A stretch of 64,000 nucleotides of DNA, taken from assembly GCA_964019695.1 (NCBI GenBank), contig OZ026515.1, forward strand, positions 133,074,849 to 133,138,848. The letters are read 5' to 3'. Made by a program: the position numbers and the translations under genes. The notes under the pieces are model-generated. The model made no database searches. It saw only the letters and a list, made by a program, of their open reading frames with translations, and was not told where the DNA came from. Shown in pieces: positions 11,665 through 24,326 of this stretch; within the stretch, counting starts at the first letter, position 1, and each line of letters opens with the position of its first letter. Origin of the DNA: Loripinus fragilis. Lineage: Eukaryota > Mollusca > Bivalvia > Lucinida > Lucinidae.

Positions 11665-11900
11665 GAATTTGATTGATCCCAGCTATTGATGCTCCATAAT
11701 TACATTCTGAATTTCTTAAATGGAATCTTCCAGCTGATGATCTGAACTATAAACAAACAAATGAGCCGTGACATGTGATTTCCAACAATGTAGCATTTTG
11801 ACAAGTATAGACTCAGATGAGCCTGTTCTGCCTCCTTTTAAGCTTAGAAACTCTAAATGATGTTCAAGTCAGTATAGCTGAACGCTCATAGAATATTCAA

Positions 11901-11965
11901 TTGACTAGCAAAGACTCTGATCAGACTGTGCATATGCGCAGGCTGATCTGAGGCTTTGCTGGTTG
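11901..11965. repeat. CG-type snapback (GCGCA centre)
   Basis: GCAAAGACTCTGATCAGACT pairs with CAGGCTGATCTGAGGCTTTGC around CATATGCG. The copy at 56102-56163 shares both the palindrome and about 40 bases on each side (TACCACATTGTTGGAAAT), so they belong to a longer dispersed repeat. Confidence 0.6.
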
Positions 11966-12045
11966 AACATACCACATTGTTGGAAATCTCATGTCGCGGC
12001 TCAAATATGCCATTGATATAAAAATTTCATGAGCTGGCAACTCTG

Positions 12046-13592
12046 TGGCCCCCTCAGGGGGGGGGGGGGGGGTCTGTGCTCCCTTGATCCCTGAAAATAA
12101 TGCATTGATCTCCCCAGATCCCTGAAAATAATTGCCTCGGCTCCCTAAAAGTATTTTGCCTTTGCTCCCCAAATCCCTAAAAATAGACCAGCTTCTCCCC
12201 AGATCCCCAAAAATATAAGTCAATTCTCCCTAAAATGTATTTTTCTTTTCGTAGGATTAAAATCACATGCTTAAAAAAACTATGAAGCTATACAAGAGCG
12301 CATGACTTAATGATAACTTAATATTTTGCCTTATACATGTAAAGACAGGGCTTAGTCATGGAATACATGACATATAATTATTTCAATGAAATGCATGGTA
12401 TATGGCTCAAAGTATGAGGCCCTTCCTTAAAATGCTGTTGCTGTACCTTGTAGAGTGGGCATGGCGGAATGCCCTCTAGATTTGATTTTTTTTAAATTAG
12501 AGACAGATCATTTGTTTTTCTGGGGGGCAGGGGCTGATTATTTCCAACAGCTTAAACTAGATTTTTTTACAGACAAAGTGAAAGTATTTTTTTTTTTGTT
12601 ATATAATTGCCTACAATTGCTATTAGGCCCTATACACTTATTTAACTTCAGTTTCATCAAATAAGAATATATCTGATCAGCATTCTTAAGTTTTCTTATA
12701 AAAAGGAGCTTATTATCTAAAAAAGAAGATAACACAGCATGTGCATAGGTAGCACTGTAACAATACGCAGCCGGACTCGTGCAAGGGGGGTCCGGGGGCA
12801 TGCTCCCCCTGTAAAATTTTGATAAAAATGGTGCGATCTGATGCAATCTGGGCGTTCCAAAGTATGCTATTACCAAGGTAAAAATCAACCATTTTAAGGT
12901 TAAAGCTGCATACTCTGTAACAATGAACATGTTTCGAAAAATTTTCTTTTCTTTTTAAATCATTTGTAAAAGTAGAATTAAGCTATGTTTTCACAATAAA
13001 AATGTTCAGTACAGCTGAAAACTGCATGGAAAAGTGAATTATCTTGTCAAATAGGTGTATTTTTCGCTTGTTGGTAATTATTTGCGTCCCTCCAATAATT
13101 ATAGACCGTTGAATTTTAACATAAATGCAGTTGTTTTGATAGTGATAACTTGTTAAGATTTACGAAAATGGTAAAATGTTTACCTGAATTTGAGTATTTT
13201 TACTGCGTTCTTGAAAAATAAAAACATTATTTTTAAAATTAGAAGATCAACAGTTACAGACTATGCAGCTTTAATAAATCAACAACAACCAGTGTTAATT
13301 GCCATAATCCCCCCTGAGGTCAATGTAGATGTACATGTTTAACGAAAATAAATACATTTAGAATTTACAAGGGGGATCTGGGGGGCTATCCCCCGAGAAG
13401 CAGAAGAAAATTTTAAAAAATCAAACAAAATGGAGGCTTTTCCTTTGTTTTTTTTGCTTCTTGACAGGGCTCCCTAGATCCCCAAAACTATGAGCTTGCT
13501 CCCCAGTTCCCCTAAAATAATAACCAGTGCTCCCTAGATCCCTTAAAATAAATAGCCATTCTCCCCAGATCCCCAAAACCCCTGGGGGGCCC
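12046..13592. mobile_element. Iterated-end element with 8-bp duplication CAACTCTG
   Basis: A 1547-bp unit between perfect direct repeats CAACTCTG (12038-12045, 13593-13600). Extreme ends are inverted (TGGCCCCCTCAGGGG and, complemented, GGGCCCCCCAGGGG). Just inside each end is an array of about 30-bp units of the form CTCCCTAGATCCCTAAAATA, five or six on the left (12072-12230) and four on the right (13465-13580), in the same orientation. No transposase ORF. A 16-base G run follows the left end. A TTAA-type MITE is nested at 12904-13270. Confidence 0.7.
12904..13270. mobile_element. TTAA-type MITE (piggyBac or Kolobok-like)
   Basis: 367 bp between TTAA at 12900-12903 and 13271-13274. Terminal repeats AGCTGCATACTCTGTAAC and its complement GTTACAGACTATGCAGCT. 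TTAA target choice is shared by piggyBac and Kolobok elements. A partial relative starts at 59744 (AGCTGCATAGTCTGTAGC) and runs to about 59890. Confidence 0.7.
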
Positions 13593-14870
13593 CAACTCTG
13601 CTGATTAACCATTTCCAAGTAGCCGATAAGGGCTGTCATGAGCTCTTGCCATTTCACATTTTGTATTATACTGCGGTTTGTCAATCTGGCTAAATTGCTT
13701 TTGGGATTTTTGCAGTACATTGTTTCACTTCCATAAAAATCAACTCAGGCCAGATCCGGATCTGAACTATTTGCACATATAGGTTATCAAAGATGTCACA
13801 AGCAGAAAAGGAGTTAAAGAACGCTAGATGCTTCTCGGGAAAATTATTATTGTTGTTTCACAATATCGATTATGTAAACTAATTGTGTAGGCTATACAAA
13901 TTATATATAATGTTTTAATACTGAATAACTGGCCATAATATGGCCATAATATGCCCTGGCGGCTGTTCTTTTTTTTTTTTTTGACAAATCAAATTTGTTT
14001 TAATTTAAATTGAGCTATTTTTATAGGTCACCCAGTGACAAATTCTGTACACAACTAATTTTGAGCACTTCTTGCTCAGGTGAGCTAAACACAAAACAGA
14101 AATTTTCATAGAACAATGATCCTACAGCAAGCATGTTACAAAAAAAATTATTACTACTAAATACTTAATCAAGTTAGTGTGAACATCTGCAGTCTGTCAA
14201 AAACCCTATTATTCTGCATTCTTGCAAAAAGAATTTGTGATAAGATCAAAATATGTTTTTATGTTCTGTTAAACTGCAAGATGCAGTTCTAAGGCATGTT
14301 CTACAATCAGAAACTGAGTGTACAGGAGTCAATATTTGAAAAGACTAGGAATATCCTATTTTGAAAATTATCCTAAAAAAGCCATCCAGATAAGTGCATA
14401 ATCAAATTAATTTTCTTATTTCTCAACCAAAGTATATGTTGTGGGTACTCAAAAGAACCGTCTCAATGAGATGGTTCTCTTGAGCACACAAACACATGTT
14501 TAAACTGATGGATAAGAAATATTAACAGCGTTCAACCCAAGTTTTTGCTTCTCTGGATGCATATATAAATATATATACATATATACTAGTGAGTCGAAGA
14601 TTACCACTAAGGCAGACATAAATATTCCCAGGAAAATATAATAGGTTAAATAACTTTGACCAACATGGCCATAACTCTGCTGACCGGGCTGTAATGCACC
14701 AAAAAAAGAAATACAGAGGATTGAATTTACTCACCTTTGTTTTACTGCCCTCATGAAGGATTAAGTACTACATGATCAATAAAAATTACCCAGCATGCAA
14801 ATAGTAAAACATGCATGAGCTTGAGGTTTTGGCCTTGGACTTCATTAACTTGTTGAACTTTTATGTGTGA
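13593..14870. other. Intronic, no gene seen
   Basis: AT-rich, no exon found. One AACATATG hairpin at 14431-14501 is listed separately. Confidence 0.5.
14431..14501. repeat. AACATATG hairpin repeat
   Basis: Arms GTTGTGGGTACTCAAAAGAA and the complement ending GAGCACACAAACACATG around CCGTCTCAATGAGATGG. The left flank CCAGATAAGTGCATAATCAA matches the flank of the 57031 copy. Confidence 0.7.
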
Positions 14871-15429
14871 CCAGGCCCCGAGGTTATAAATAGAGAATAC
14901 TAGGTGAGTGTCTTTTGCTATCAAGTTTATCAGGCAAGGCTTTGAGAACGCTTGTTGACATCGCGAGGCATGCCGAGCGATTCAACAAGCATTCTAAAAG
15001 CCGAGCCTGGTAAACTTGATATCAAAAGACGCAAACCTGGTATTCTATTTATCAGTTTTCCCATTGTTTCACTCTTAGAACTAGCGATTATGATGTAATT
15101 TTTGATTCAGCGTCATTAGCGTCATCATCCAAAGAGTGCAATGTAATCATGACCTGATAAAGGCACATGCTGTGAGATAGGCAACATGCAGTTAATATGA
15201 GAGGTATTTGATAAAACATTTTTCATGCTCAAATCAACTGAGCACGAAATTTCAACTACTCATAAATACTAAAATACCAACAAATGAAGAAGTTTTTTGC
15301 TTGTTGTATTTATCATGCTAGTAAATGTTTAAATGCCAACAAATGTTGGCATTTTAATATTTTTGAGCAGGAAAAATTTTGTGCTCAGCTGAATTTAGCA
15401 TGAAAAAGTTTTATAACCTCAGGGCCAGG
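14871..15429. mobile_element. MITE with CCTGGCCCTGAGGTTATAAA ends
   Basis: Left end CCAGGCCCCGAGGTTATAAA and right end complement CCTGGCCCTGAGGTTATAAA. A second, shorter copy is at 27329-27576; the two share the ATGCTCAACTGA...GAGCATGA inner arms. This copy has an extra hairpin block at about 14890-15053 whose arms (AATACTAGGTGAGTGTCTTT and partner ending CAAACCTGGTATT) each span some 75 bp. Confidence 0.7.
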
Positions 15430-15576
15430 AAACACTTTGAAGACTGTGCAGGCTCATCTGAGTTCTCATAAAATAAAGTCTTTACTTTAAGACATACTCA
15501 CTTACAATAAGTACCATCTTCGTTATGGACATGTTTTTTTTTTTGTAAGTTGGTACAGTTACATGCAACTCTGCAG

Positions 15577-16203
15577 GGTCACTGGACATTTCGGCCCATA
15601 ACAATTTCGGCCCATGTCAATTTCGGCCCATAACCAAATCGGCCTATACAATTTCGGCCCACGGGTATAATAAGGTAAAGTTGTTTGTCTATAATTGGTA
15701 TAATTAGATCGGCTTACCTGCAATTATCCACACAAACATAATAATAAGAATTGTCGATTTTAATTGATTAAGAGTTTGTATTTAAGATAAGAGTTAGTCA
15801 CATAGGCAACAGGCAGTCAAGGCTCAGACGAGCATGCGCATTTGCGCACTCTAGCCAAAGCGTTTCTTGCTCGCATATGAAATGCAAGCGATTCTTTCTT
15901 AATCCAATTATTCAGTTTAAATCACTGAACAAGTTGTATTTGCTAATGGAAAATATATATGTGATTTATGATTATTTCTTCTAATAAAGTCACCAGTCTA
16001 CGCGTTTTTCTAGTCTTTACTAGTTTGTAATCTATTTTCAGTTTTTTTCTCAATATAACTCTAAATTTTAAATATTTTCAATAATGATATAATCTCTTTT
16101 GCAGAAATCCAGGTTGACAAAATTTATGGGCCGAAATTGTTATGGGCCGAAATTGTTATGGGCCGAAATTGACATGGGCCGATTTTGTTATGGGCCGAAA
16201 TGA
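15577..16203. mobile_element. Left module with TTTCGGCCC inverted arrays
   Basis: At 15588-15662, five units of about 15 bp (ATTTCGGCCCATAAC, ATTTCGGCCCATGTC and variants). At 16125-16198 the complementary units (ATGGGCCGAAATTGT) recur five times. The 460 bp between them are unremarkable AT-rich sequence with no ORF. Confidence 0.75.
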
Positions 16204-16579
16204 CCCGGTGTAACAGGCCGGAATTTCCCCCCAGTCAGTTTTTTCCCCGGGGAAAGAATGGGCCGGCCCATTCTTTCCCCGGGGAAAAAATAGGCCGGCC
16301 CATTCTTTCCCCACCCAGTCAGTTTTTTCCCCCCCACTAATAATTTCAAAAATCATAATGGAATTATCATTTCTTTGTATAAATTTAAAAAGCCGCTATT
16401 AAATTAGCGATAGGACTCAAAAGTACTCATACTTATTGCTGTTTGGTTGTGATTTCTAGGGGTTCAGACCATTCACTTTTACTATCAGTCTTTTGGTTTA
16501 TTGTACTCTTTCACTGTATCGAAATACTTTCAAATGACATGTCAAAGAGATCTTCGACTTTAAAACCCGTTTCTGGTTC

Positions 16580-19500
16580 TTCTAAATAGGGGGTGGGGAA
16601 AGACTTGGCCGGCCCATTCTTTCCCCCCTCTATTATTTTCTAACCTTTCTATTTATCTCTCAGTCTTTAGGTTTAACCTACTCTTGCACTGTATCTGAAC
16701 ACTAATGATTCTTGCACTGTATCTGAACTCTCATGATTGTCTTGTCCTAAGGAGAAATTCAAGTTAAGAAAGCATTTAGCTAACTGCATGTTCCTTCTCA
16801 AAAGTGGGGTGGGGAAAGACTGGGCCGGCCCATTCTTTCCCCCCCTCCATTGGGTTCTAACCTTTCAATTTATCTGTCAGTCTTGGTTTAAACTACTCTT
16901 ACACTGAATCTGAACACTCATGATTGACATATCTCAAGGAGAAATTCAAGTTACAAGCATTCAGCCAAATGATTCTTCTAAATAGGGGTGGGGAAAGACT
17001 GGGCCGGCCCATTCTTTCCCCCCTCTATTATATTCTAACCTTTCTATTTATCTCTCAGTCTTAAGGTTTAACCTACTCTTGCACTGAATCTGAACACTCA
17101 TGATTGACATATCTCAAGGAGAAATTCAAGTAACAAGCATTCAGCCAAATGATTCTTCTAAATAGGGGGTGGGGAAAGACTGGGCCAGCCCATTCTTTCC
17201 CCCCTCTATTATTTTCTAACCTTTCTATTTATCTCTCAGTCTTAAGGTTTAACCTTCTCTTGCACTGTATCCAAACACTCATGATTGTCTTGTCCTAAGG
17301 AGAAATTCAGGTTAAGAAAGCATTTAGCTAACTGCATGTTCCTTCTCAATAGTGGGGTGGGGAAAGACTGGGCCGGCCCATTCTTTCCCCCCCCCCCCCT
17401 CCATTGGGTTTTTAACCTTTCAATTTATCTGTCAGTTCTTGGTTTAAACTACTCTTACACTGAATCTGAACACTCATGATTGACATATCTCTTGGAGAAA
17501 TTCAAGTTACAAGCATTCAGCAAATGATTCTTCTAAATAGGGGGTGGGGAAAGACTGGGCCGGCCCATTCTTTCCCCCCTCTATTATTTTCTAACCTTTC
17601 TATTTATCTCTCAGTCTTAAGGTTTAACCTACTCTTATACTGTATCTTAACACTCATGATTGTCTTGTCCTAAGGAGAAATTCAGGTTAAGAAAGCATTT
17701 AGCTAACTGCATGTTCCTTCTCAATAGTGGGGTGGGGAAAGACTGGGCCAGCCCATTCTTTCCCCCCTCCTTTGGGTTCTAACCTTTCAATTTATCTGTC
17801 AGTCCTTGGTTTAAACTACTCTTACACTGAATCTGAACACTCATGATTGACATATCTCAAGGAGAAATTCAAGTTACAAGCATTCAGCCAAATGATTCTT
17901 CTAAATAGGGGTGGGGAAAGACTGGGCCGGCCCATTCTTTCCCCCCTCTATTATATTCTAACCTTTCTATTTATCTCTCAGTCTTAAGGTTTAACCTACT
18001 CTTGCACTGTATCTGAACACTCATGATTGACATATTTTAAGGAGAAATTCAAGTAACAAGCATTCAGCCAAATGATTCTTCTAAATAGGGGGTGGGGAAA
18101 GACTGGGCCGGCCCATTCTTTCCCCCCTCTATTATTTTCTAACCTTTCTATTTATCTCTCAGTCTTAAGGTTTAACCTACTCTTGCACTGTATCTTAACA
18201 CTCATGATTGTCTTGTCCTAAGGAGAAATTCAGGTTAAGAAAGCATTTAGCTAACTGCATGTTCCTTCTCAATAGTGGGGTGGGGAAAGACTGGGCCGGC
18301 CCATTCTTTCCCCCCCTCCATTGGGTTCTAACCTTTCAATTTATCTGTCAGTCCTTGGTTTAAACTACTCTTACACTGAATCTGAGCACTCATGATTGAC
18401 ATATCTCAAGGAGAAATTCAAGTTACAAGCATTCAGCCAAATGATTCTTCTGAATAGGGGTGGGGAAAGACTGGGCCGGCCCATTCTTTCCCCCCTCTAT
18501 AATATTCTAACCTTTCTATTTATCTCTCAGTCTTAAGGTTTAACCTACTCTCGCACTGTATCTGAACACTCATGATTGACATATCTCAAGGAGAAATTCA
18601 AGTAACAAGCATTCAGCCAAATGATTCTTCTAAATAGGGGGTGGGGAAAGACTGGGCCGGCCCATTCTTTCCCCCCTCTATTATTTTCTAACCTTTCTAT
18701 TTATCTCTCAGTCTTAAGGTTTAACCTACTCTTGCACTGTATCCGAACACTCATGATTGTCTTGTCCTAAGGAGAAATTCAGGTTAAGAAAGCATTTAGC
18801 TAACTGCATGTTCCTTCTCAATAGTGGGGTGGGGAAAGACTGGGCCGGCCAATTCTTTCCCCCCCCCCCTCCATTGGGTTCTAACCTTTCAATTTATCTG
18901 TCAGTTCTTGCTTTAAACTACTCTTACACTGAATCTGAACACTCATGATTGACATATCTCTTGGAGAAATTCAAGTTACAAGCATTCAGCAAATGTTTCT
19001 TCTAAATAGGGGGTGGGGAAAGACTGGGCCGGCCCATTCTTTCCCCCCTCTATTATTTTCTAACCTTTCTATTTATCTCTCAGTCTTAAGGTTTAACCTA
19101 CTCTTATACTGTATCTTAACACTCATGATTGTCTTGTCCTAAGGAGAAATTCAGGTTAAGAAAGCATTTAGCTAACTGCATGTTCCTTCTCAATAGTGGG
19201 GTGGGGAAAGACTGGGCCGGCCCATTCTTTCCCCCCCTCCATTGGGTTCTAACCTTTCAATTTATCTGTCAGTCCTTGGTTTAAACTACTCTTACACTGA
19301 ATCTGAACACTCATGATTGACATATCTCAAGGAGAAATTCAAGTTACAAGCATTCAGCCAAATGATTCTTCTAAATAGGGGTGGGGAAAGACTGGGCCGG
19401 CCCATTCTTTCCCCCCTCTATTATATTCTAACCTTTCTATTTATCTCTCAGTCTTAAGGTTTAACCTACTCTTGCACTGTATCTGAACACTCATGATTGA

Positions 19501-22500
19501 CATATCTCAAGGAGAAATTCAAGTAACAAGCATTCAGCCAAATGATTCTTCTAAATAGGGGGTGGGGAAAGACTGGGCCGGCCCATTCTTTCCCCCCTCT
19601 ATTATTTTCTAACCTTTCTATTTATCTCTCAGTCTTAAGGTTTAACCTACTCTTGCACTGTATCCGAACACTCATGATTGTCTTGTCCTAAGGAGAAATT
19701 CAGGTTAAGAAAGCATTTAGCTAACTGCATGTTCCTTCTCAATAGTGGGGTGGGGAAAGACTGGGCCGGCCCATTCTTTCCCCCCCCCCTCCATTGGGTT
19801 TTAACCTTTCAATTTATCTGTCAGTTCTTGGTTTAAACTACTCTTACACTGAATCTGAACACTCATGATTGACATATCTCTGGGAGAAATTCAAGTTACA
19901 AGCATTCAGCAAATGATTCTTCTAAATTAAGGGGTCGGGAAAGACTGGGCCGGCCCATTCTTTTCCCCCTCTATTATTTTCTAACCTTTCTATTTATCTC
20001 TCAGTCTTAAGGTTTAACCTACTCTTGCACTGTATCTTAACACTCATGATTGTCTTGTCCTAAGGAGAAATTCAGGTTAAGAAAGCATTTAGCTAACTGC
20101 ATGTTCCTTCTCAATAGTGGGGTGGGGAAAGACTGGGCCGGCCCATTCTTTCCCCCCCTCCATTGGGTTCTATCCTTTCAATTTATCTGTCAGTCCTTGG
20201 TTTATACTACTCTTACACTGAATCTGAACACTCATGATTGACATATCTCAAGGAGAAATTCAAGTTACAAGCATTTAGCCAAATGATTCTTCTAAATAGG
20301 GGTGGGGAAAGACTGGGCCAGCCCATTCTTCCCCCCTCCTTAATCTTACGATCTTCTATTGATCGTTTCGTCTTTCGGTTTATGTTACTCTTTCACTCTA
20401 TTTTAACATTTATGAAAGACCTATACCAAAGTGAGAATCAAGTTTTCAATCCAACAAGATTATTGGAACTTCTACATTGTTGGGTGGGGAAAGACTAGGC
20501 TGGCCCATTCTTCCCCCCCCCCCCCCCCCCCCCCTCCATAATGCTTGGATCTTTCAATTTATTGTTTAGTCTTTCGGTTTATGTTACTCTTTGACTGTAT
20601 CTGAACAATTTTGAATGACCTATTCCAAAAAGAGATCAAGTTTTTAAACCAACAAGTTAATTGGTACTTCTACATTGTGGGGTGGGGAAAAACTGGGCCG
20701 GCCCATTCTTTCCCCCCTCCAAAATGTTGGGATCTTTCTATTTATCCTCTAGACTTTTGGATTATGTTATTCTTTTGCTGTATCTGAACTCTCTTGACTT
20801 ACACCAAGCAGAGAATCAAGTTTTCAAACCAACACTTTTATTTGTAATTGAAGGGTGGGGAAAGACTGGGCCGGCCCATTCTTTCCCCCCTCCTTAATCT
20901 TTCGATCTTCTATTGATCGTTTCGTCTTTCGGTTTATGTTACTCTTTCACTCTATTTTAACATTTATGAAAGAACTATACCAAAGTGAGAATCAAGTTTT
21001 CAATCCAACAAGATTATTGGTACTTCTACATTGTGGGGTGGGGGAAAAACTGGGCCGGCCCATTCTTTCCCCCCTCCAAAATGTTGGGATCCTTCTATTT
21101 ATCCTCTAGACTTTTGGATTATGTTATTCTTTTGCTGTATCTGAACTCTCTTGACTTATACCAAGCAGAGAATCAAGTTTTCAAACCAACACTTTTATTT
21201 ATAATTGTAGGGTGGGGAAAGACTGGGCCGGCCCATTCTTTCCCCCCTCCTTAATCTTTCGATCTTCTATTGATCGTTTTGCTTTTGGTTTATGTTACTC
21301 TTTCACTCTATTTTAACATTTATGAAAGACCTATACCAAAGTGAGAATCAAGTTTTCAATCCAACAAGATTATTGGTACTTCTACATTGTTGGGTGGGGA
21401 AAGAGTGGGCCGGCCCATTCTTTCCCCCCCCCCCCCCCTCCATAATGCTTGGATCTTTCAATTTATTGTTTTGTCTTTCGGTTTATGTTACTCTTTGACT
21501 GTATCTGAACAATTTTGAATGATCTATTCCAAAGAGATATCAAGTTTTTAAACCAACAAGTTAATTGGTACTTCTACATTGTGGGGTGGGGAAAAACTGG
21601 GCCGGCCCATTCTTTCCCCCCTCCAAAATGTTGGGATCCTTCTATTTATCCTCTAGACTTTTGGATTATGTTATTCTTTTGCTGTATCTGAACTCTCTTG
21701 ACTTATACCAAGCAGAGAATCAAGTTTTCAAACCAACACTTAAATTTGTAATTGTAGGGTGGGGAAAGACTGGGCCGGCCCATTCTTTCCCCCCTCCTTA
21801 ATCTTTCGATCTTCTATTGATCGTTTTGCTTTCGGTTTATGTTACTTTTTCACTCTATTTTAACATTTATGAAAGACCTATACCAAAGTGAGAATCAAGT
21901 TTTCAATCCAACAAGATTATTGGTACTTCTACATTGTTGGGTGGGGAAAGAGTGGGCCAGCCCATTCTTCCCCCCCCCCTCCATAATGCTTGGATCTTTC
22001 AATTTATTGTTTAGTCTTTTGGTTTATGTTACTCTTTGACTGTATCTGAACAATTTTGAATGACCTATTCCAAAGAGAGATCAAGTTTTTAAACCAACAA
22101 GTTAATTGGTACTTCTACATTGTGGGGTGGGGAAAAACTGGGCCGGCCCATTCTTTCCCCCCTCCAAAATGTTAGGATCTTTCTATTTATCCTCTAGACT
22201 TTTGGATTATGTTATTCTTTTGCTGTATCTGAACTCTCTTGACTTATACCAAGCAGAGAATCAAGTTTTCAAACCAACATTTTTATTTGTAATTGTAGGG
22301 TGGGGAAAGACTGGGCCGGCCCATTCTTTCCCCCCTCCTTAATCTTTCGATCTTCTATTGATCATTTTGTCTTTCGGTTTATGTTACTCTTTCACTCTAT
22401 TTTAACATTTATGAAAGACCTATACCAAAGTTAGAATCAAGTTTTCAATCCAACAAGATTATTGGTACTTCTACATTGTTGGGTGGGGAAAGACTAGGCC

Positions 22501-23500
22501 GGCCCATTCTTTCCCCCCCCCCTCCATAATGCTTGGATCTTTCAATTTATTGTTTAGTCTTTCGGTTTATGTTACTCTTTGACTGTATCTGAACAATTTT
22601 GAATGACCTATTCCAAAAAGAGATCAAGTTTTTAAACCAACAAGTTAATTGGTACTTCTACATTGTGGGGTGGGGAAAAACTGGGCCGGCCCATTCTTTC
22701 CCCCCTCCAAAATGTTGGGATCTTTCTATTTATCCTCTAAACTTTTGGATTATGTTATTCTTTTGCTGTATCTGAACTCTCTTGACTTACACCAAGCAGA
22801 GAATCAAGTTTTCAAACCAACACTTTTATTTGTAATTGTAGGGTGGGGAAAGACTGGGCCGGCCCATTCTTTCCCCCCTCCTTAATCTTTCGATCTTCTA
22901 TTGATCGTTTCGTCTTTCGGTTTATGTTACTTTTTCACTCTATTTTAACATTTATGAAAGAACTATACCAAAGTGAGAATCAAGTTTTCAATCCATCAAG
23001 ATTATTGGTACTTCTACATTGTTGGGTGGGGAAAGAGTGGGCCGGCCCATTCTTTCCCCCCTCCAAAAACTTCAGATCTTTCTATTGATCAGTTACAATT
23101 GTAGTCTTTCGGTTTATGTTACTCTTTCACTGTATCTTAACACTTATGAATGACAGATTCCAAAGAGAGAATCAAGTTTTCAAACCAAACATTTTATTTG
23201 TACTGCTACATTGTTGGGTGGGGAAAGACTGGGCCGGCCCATTCTTTCCCCCCCCCCCCCCCCTCACCCCTCCTAAATGTTCTGATCTTTCTATTTATCT
23301 TTCAGTCTTATAGTTAATGTTATTCTTTTAATGTATCTGAAGACTTATGAATGACTCATTCCAAAGAGATAATCAAATTTTCAAACTAAAAAGTTTATTG
23401 GTTATCTCCCTCCAAAGTGTTCCAACCTTTGTATTTTATCTTAGTGAATTGATTCTTCCAAACAGTGGGTTGGGGAAAGACTGGGTCGATTTTCCTTTAA
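16580..23500. repeat. Satellite: about 37 monomers of 175-190 bp with GGGCCGGCCC palindrome
   Basis: Every monomer contains GGGGAAAGACTGGGCCGGCC followed by CATTCTTTCCCC, an imperfect palindrome. The rest is TTTCTATTTATCTCTCAGTC-type sequence with little else conserved between types. Two domains: 16.6-20.3 kb is built from dimers and trimers of three types (steps of about 547 and 373 bp, plus a duplicated block of about 1.47 kb); 20.3-23.2 kb uses different types in a trimer of about 542-547 bp. Open frames reading GWGKTGPAHSFPP in many monomers are by-products of the repeat and not genes. Confidence 0.9.
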
Positions 23501-23714
23501 CCCATTCAAATAACCATTTTGAATTAAGAACATACTCATTTTGTTTTTTAAATAGGCTAACCATTTATAATCAAATCCTTCTACACCATCTGCACTTTTG
23601 TGCTGTGTTGCGGGTGGTAGAGTTATAATACAGCTATTTCAGAATGATATTTAATTTGATTTAACTGCACAATGACACATATATCATTTTCAAGCCTTTT
23701 CCGAAAAAATAACA

Positions 23715-23870
23715 TGGGGGGAAAAAACTGACTGGGTGGGGAAAAAATTGACTAGTCAAATCTTTCCCCGGGGGAAAAAACTGACCGGTCAGTTTTTTCC
23801 CCGGGGAAAGAATGGGCCGGCCCATTCTTTCCCCGGGGAAAAAACTGACTGGGGAAAAAACTGACCGTTA
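23715..23870. repeat. Right inverted block of the composite
   Basis: Modules GGGGAAAAAACTGACTGG, TTTCCCCGGGGGAAAAAAC and GAATGGGCCGGCCCATTC, ending ACTGACCGTTACACCGG. It mirrors 16205-16340 in order and sequence. Confidence 0.75.
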
Positions 23871-24326
23871 CACCGGAACCCTCTGCAGCTGGGTAATTTT
23901 TCATGTTTATGATGTCATCTGCTTTTTTTAAGGGCAAGTCCCCATTGTGTTAATAATTTCAGATCTCTTTTGAAAAGGATTTTTACAAACAATTTACCTA
24001 AATTAATTAAGCTTTATGCTAGCCTTTTCAACTTCTCCCCAGGGGCTATCAGATGATACAATACACTGTCATTACAGCTCTCTAATGTAATTAATTCACT
24101 TGAACACAATATAGCTGTAACTTGTATAGGTTTCTCTCATTTTTTTCCATTAAAATTTCATAGTTTGACAATAGCAGAACATTCATCATTAATTCTAAAA
24201 GAGGGAAACATCAGGATGAAAGATGTATGATCTCATGATTATTCATGACTTCAGACCTGAAGCTCTAGATACAAAGACCAGAAGGCCAACATTTCTTTTA
24301 ATAGTCTATTTAACAAAGCATGAATA

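Larger units (their letters stand above)
15577..23880. mobile_element. 8.3-kb iterated-end composite element carrying a satellite
   Basis: Bounded by a perfect 8-bp direct repeat CTCTGCAG (15569-15576, 23881-23888). The left end is GGTCACTGGACATTTCGG; the right end, complemented, is GGTTCCGGTGTAACGGTCAG. Layout: a left module (15577-16203) with inverted arrays of ATTTCGGCCCATAAC units; a junction CCGGTGTAAC; an inverted-repeat block of GTCAGTTTTTTCCCC and GGGCCGGCCC modules (16205-16340), mirrored at 23715-23870; and between them about 37 satellite monomers. No transposase ORF is seen. The GTGTAAC/GTTACAC pair suggests the inner part may once have been an element of its own. Confidence 0.65.

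Noticed and set aside
17285..23313. Many plus-strand frames with GVGKDWAGPFFPP or GWGKTGPAHSFPP peptides
   Set aside because: They repeat with the satellite period and arise from the GGGCCGGCCC palindrome in different frames; there are no start or splice contexts and no gene-like conservation.
16205..23870. CRISPR-like array
   Set aside because: Animal genome context, repeats of about 180 bp with conserved spacers and palindromic transposon-like ends; no cas genes.
16205..23870. Independent element with CCGGTGTAAC ends separate from the left module
   Set aside because: No direct repeat flanks these inner borders, while a perfect 8-bp repeat flanks the whole composite. Kept as a possibility only.
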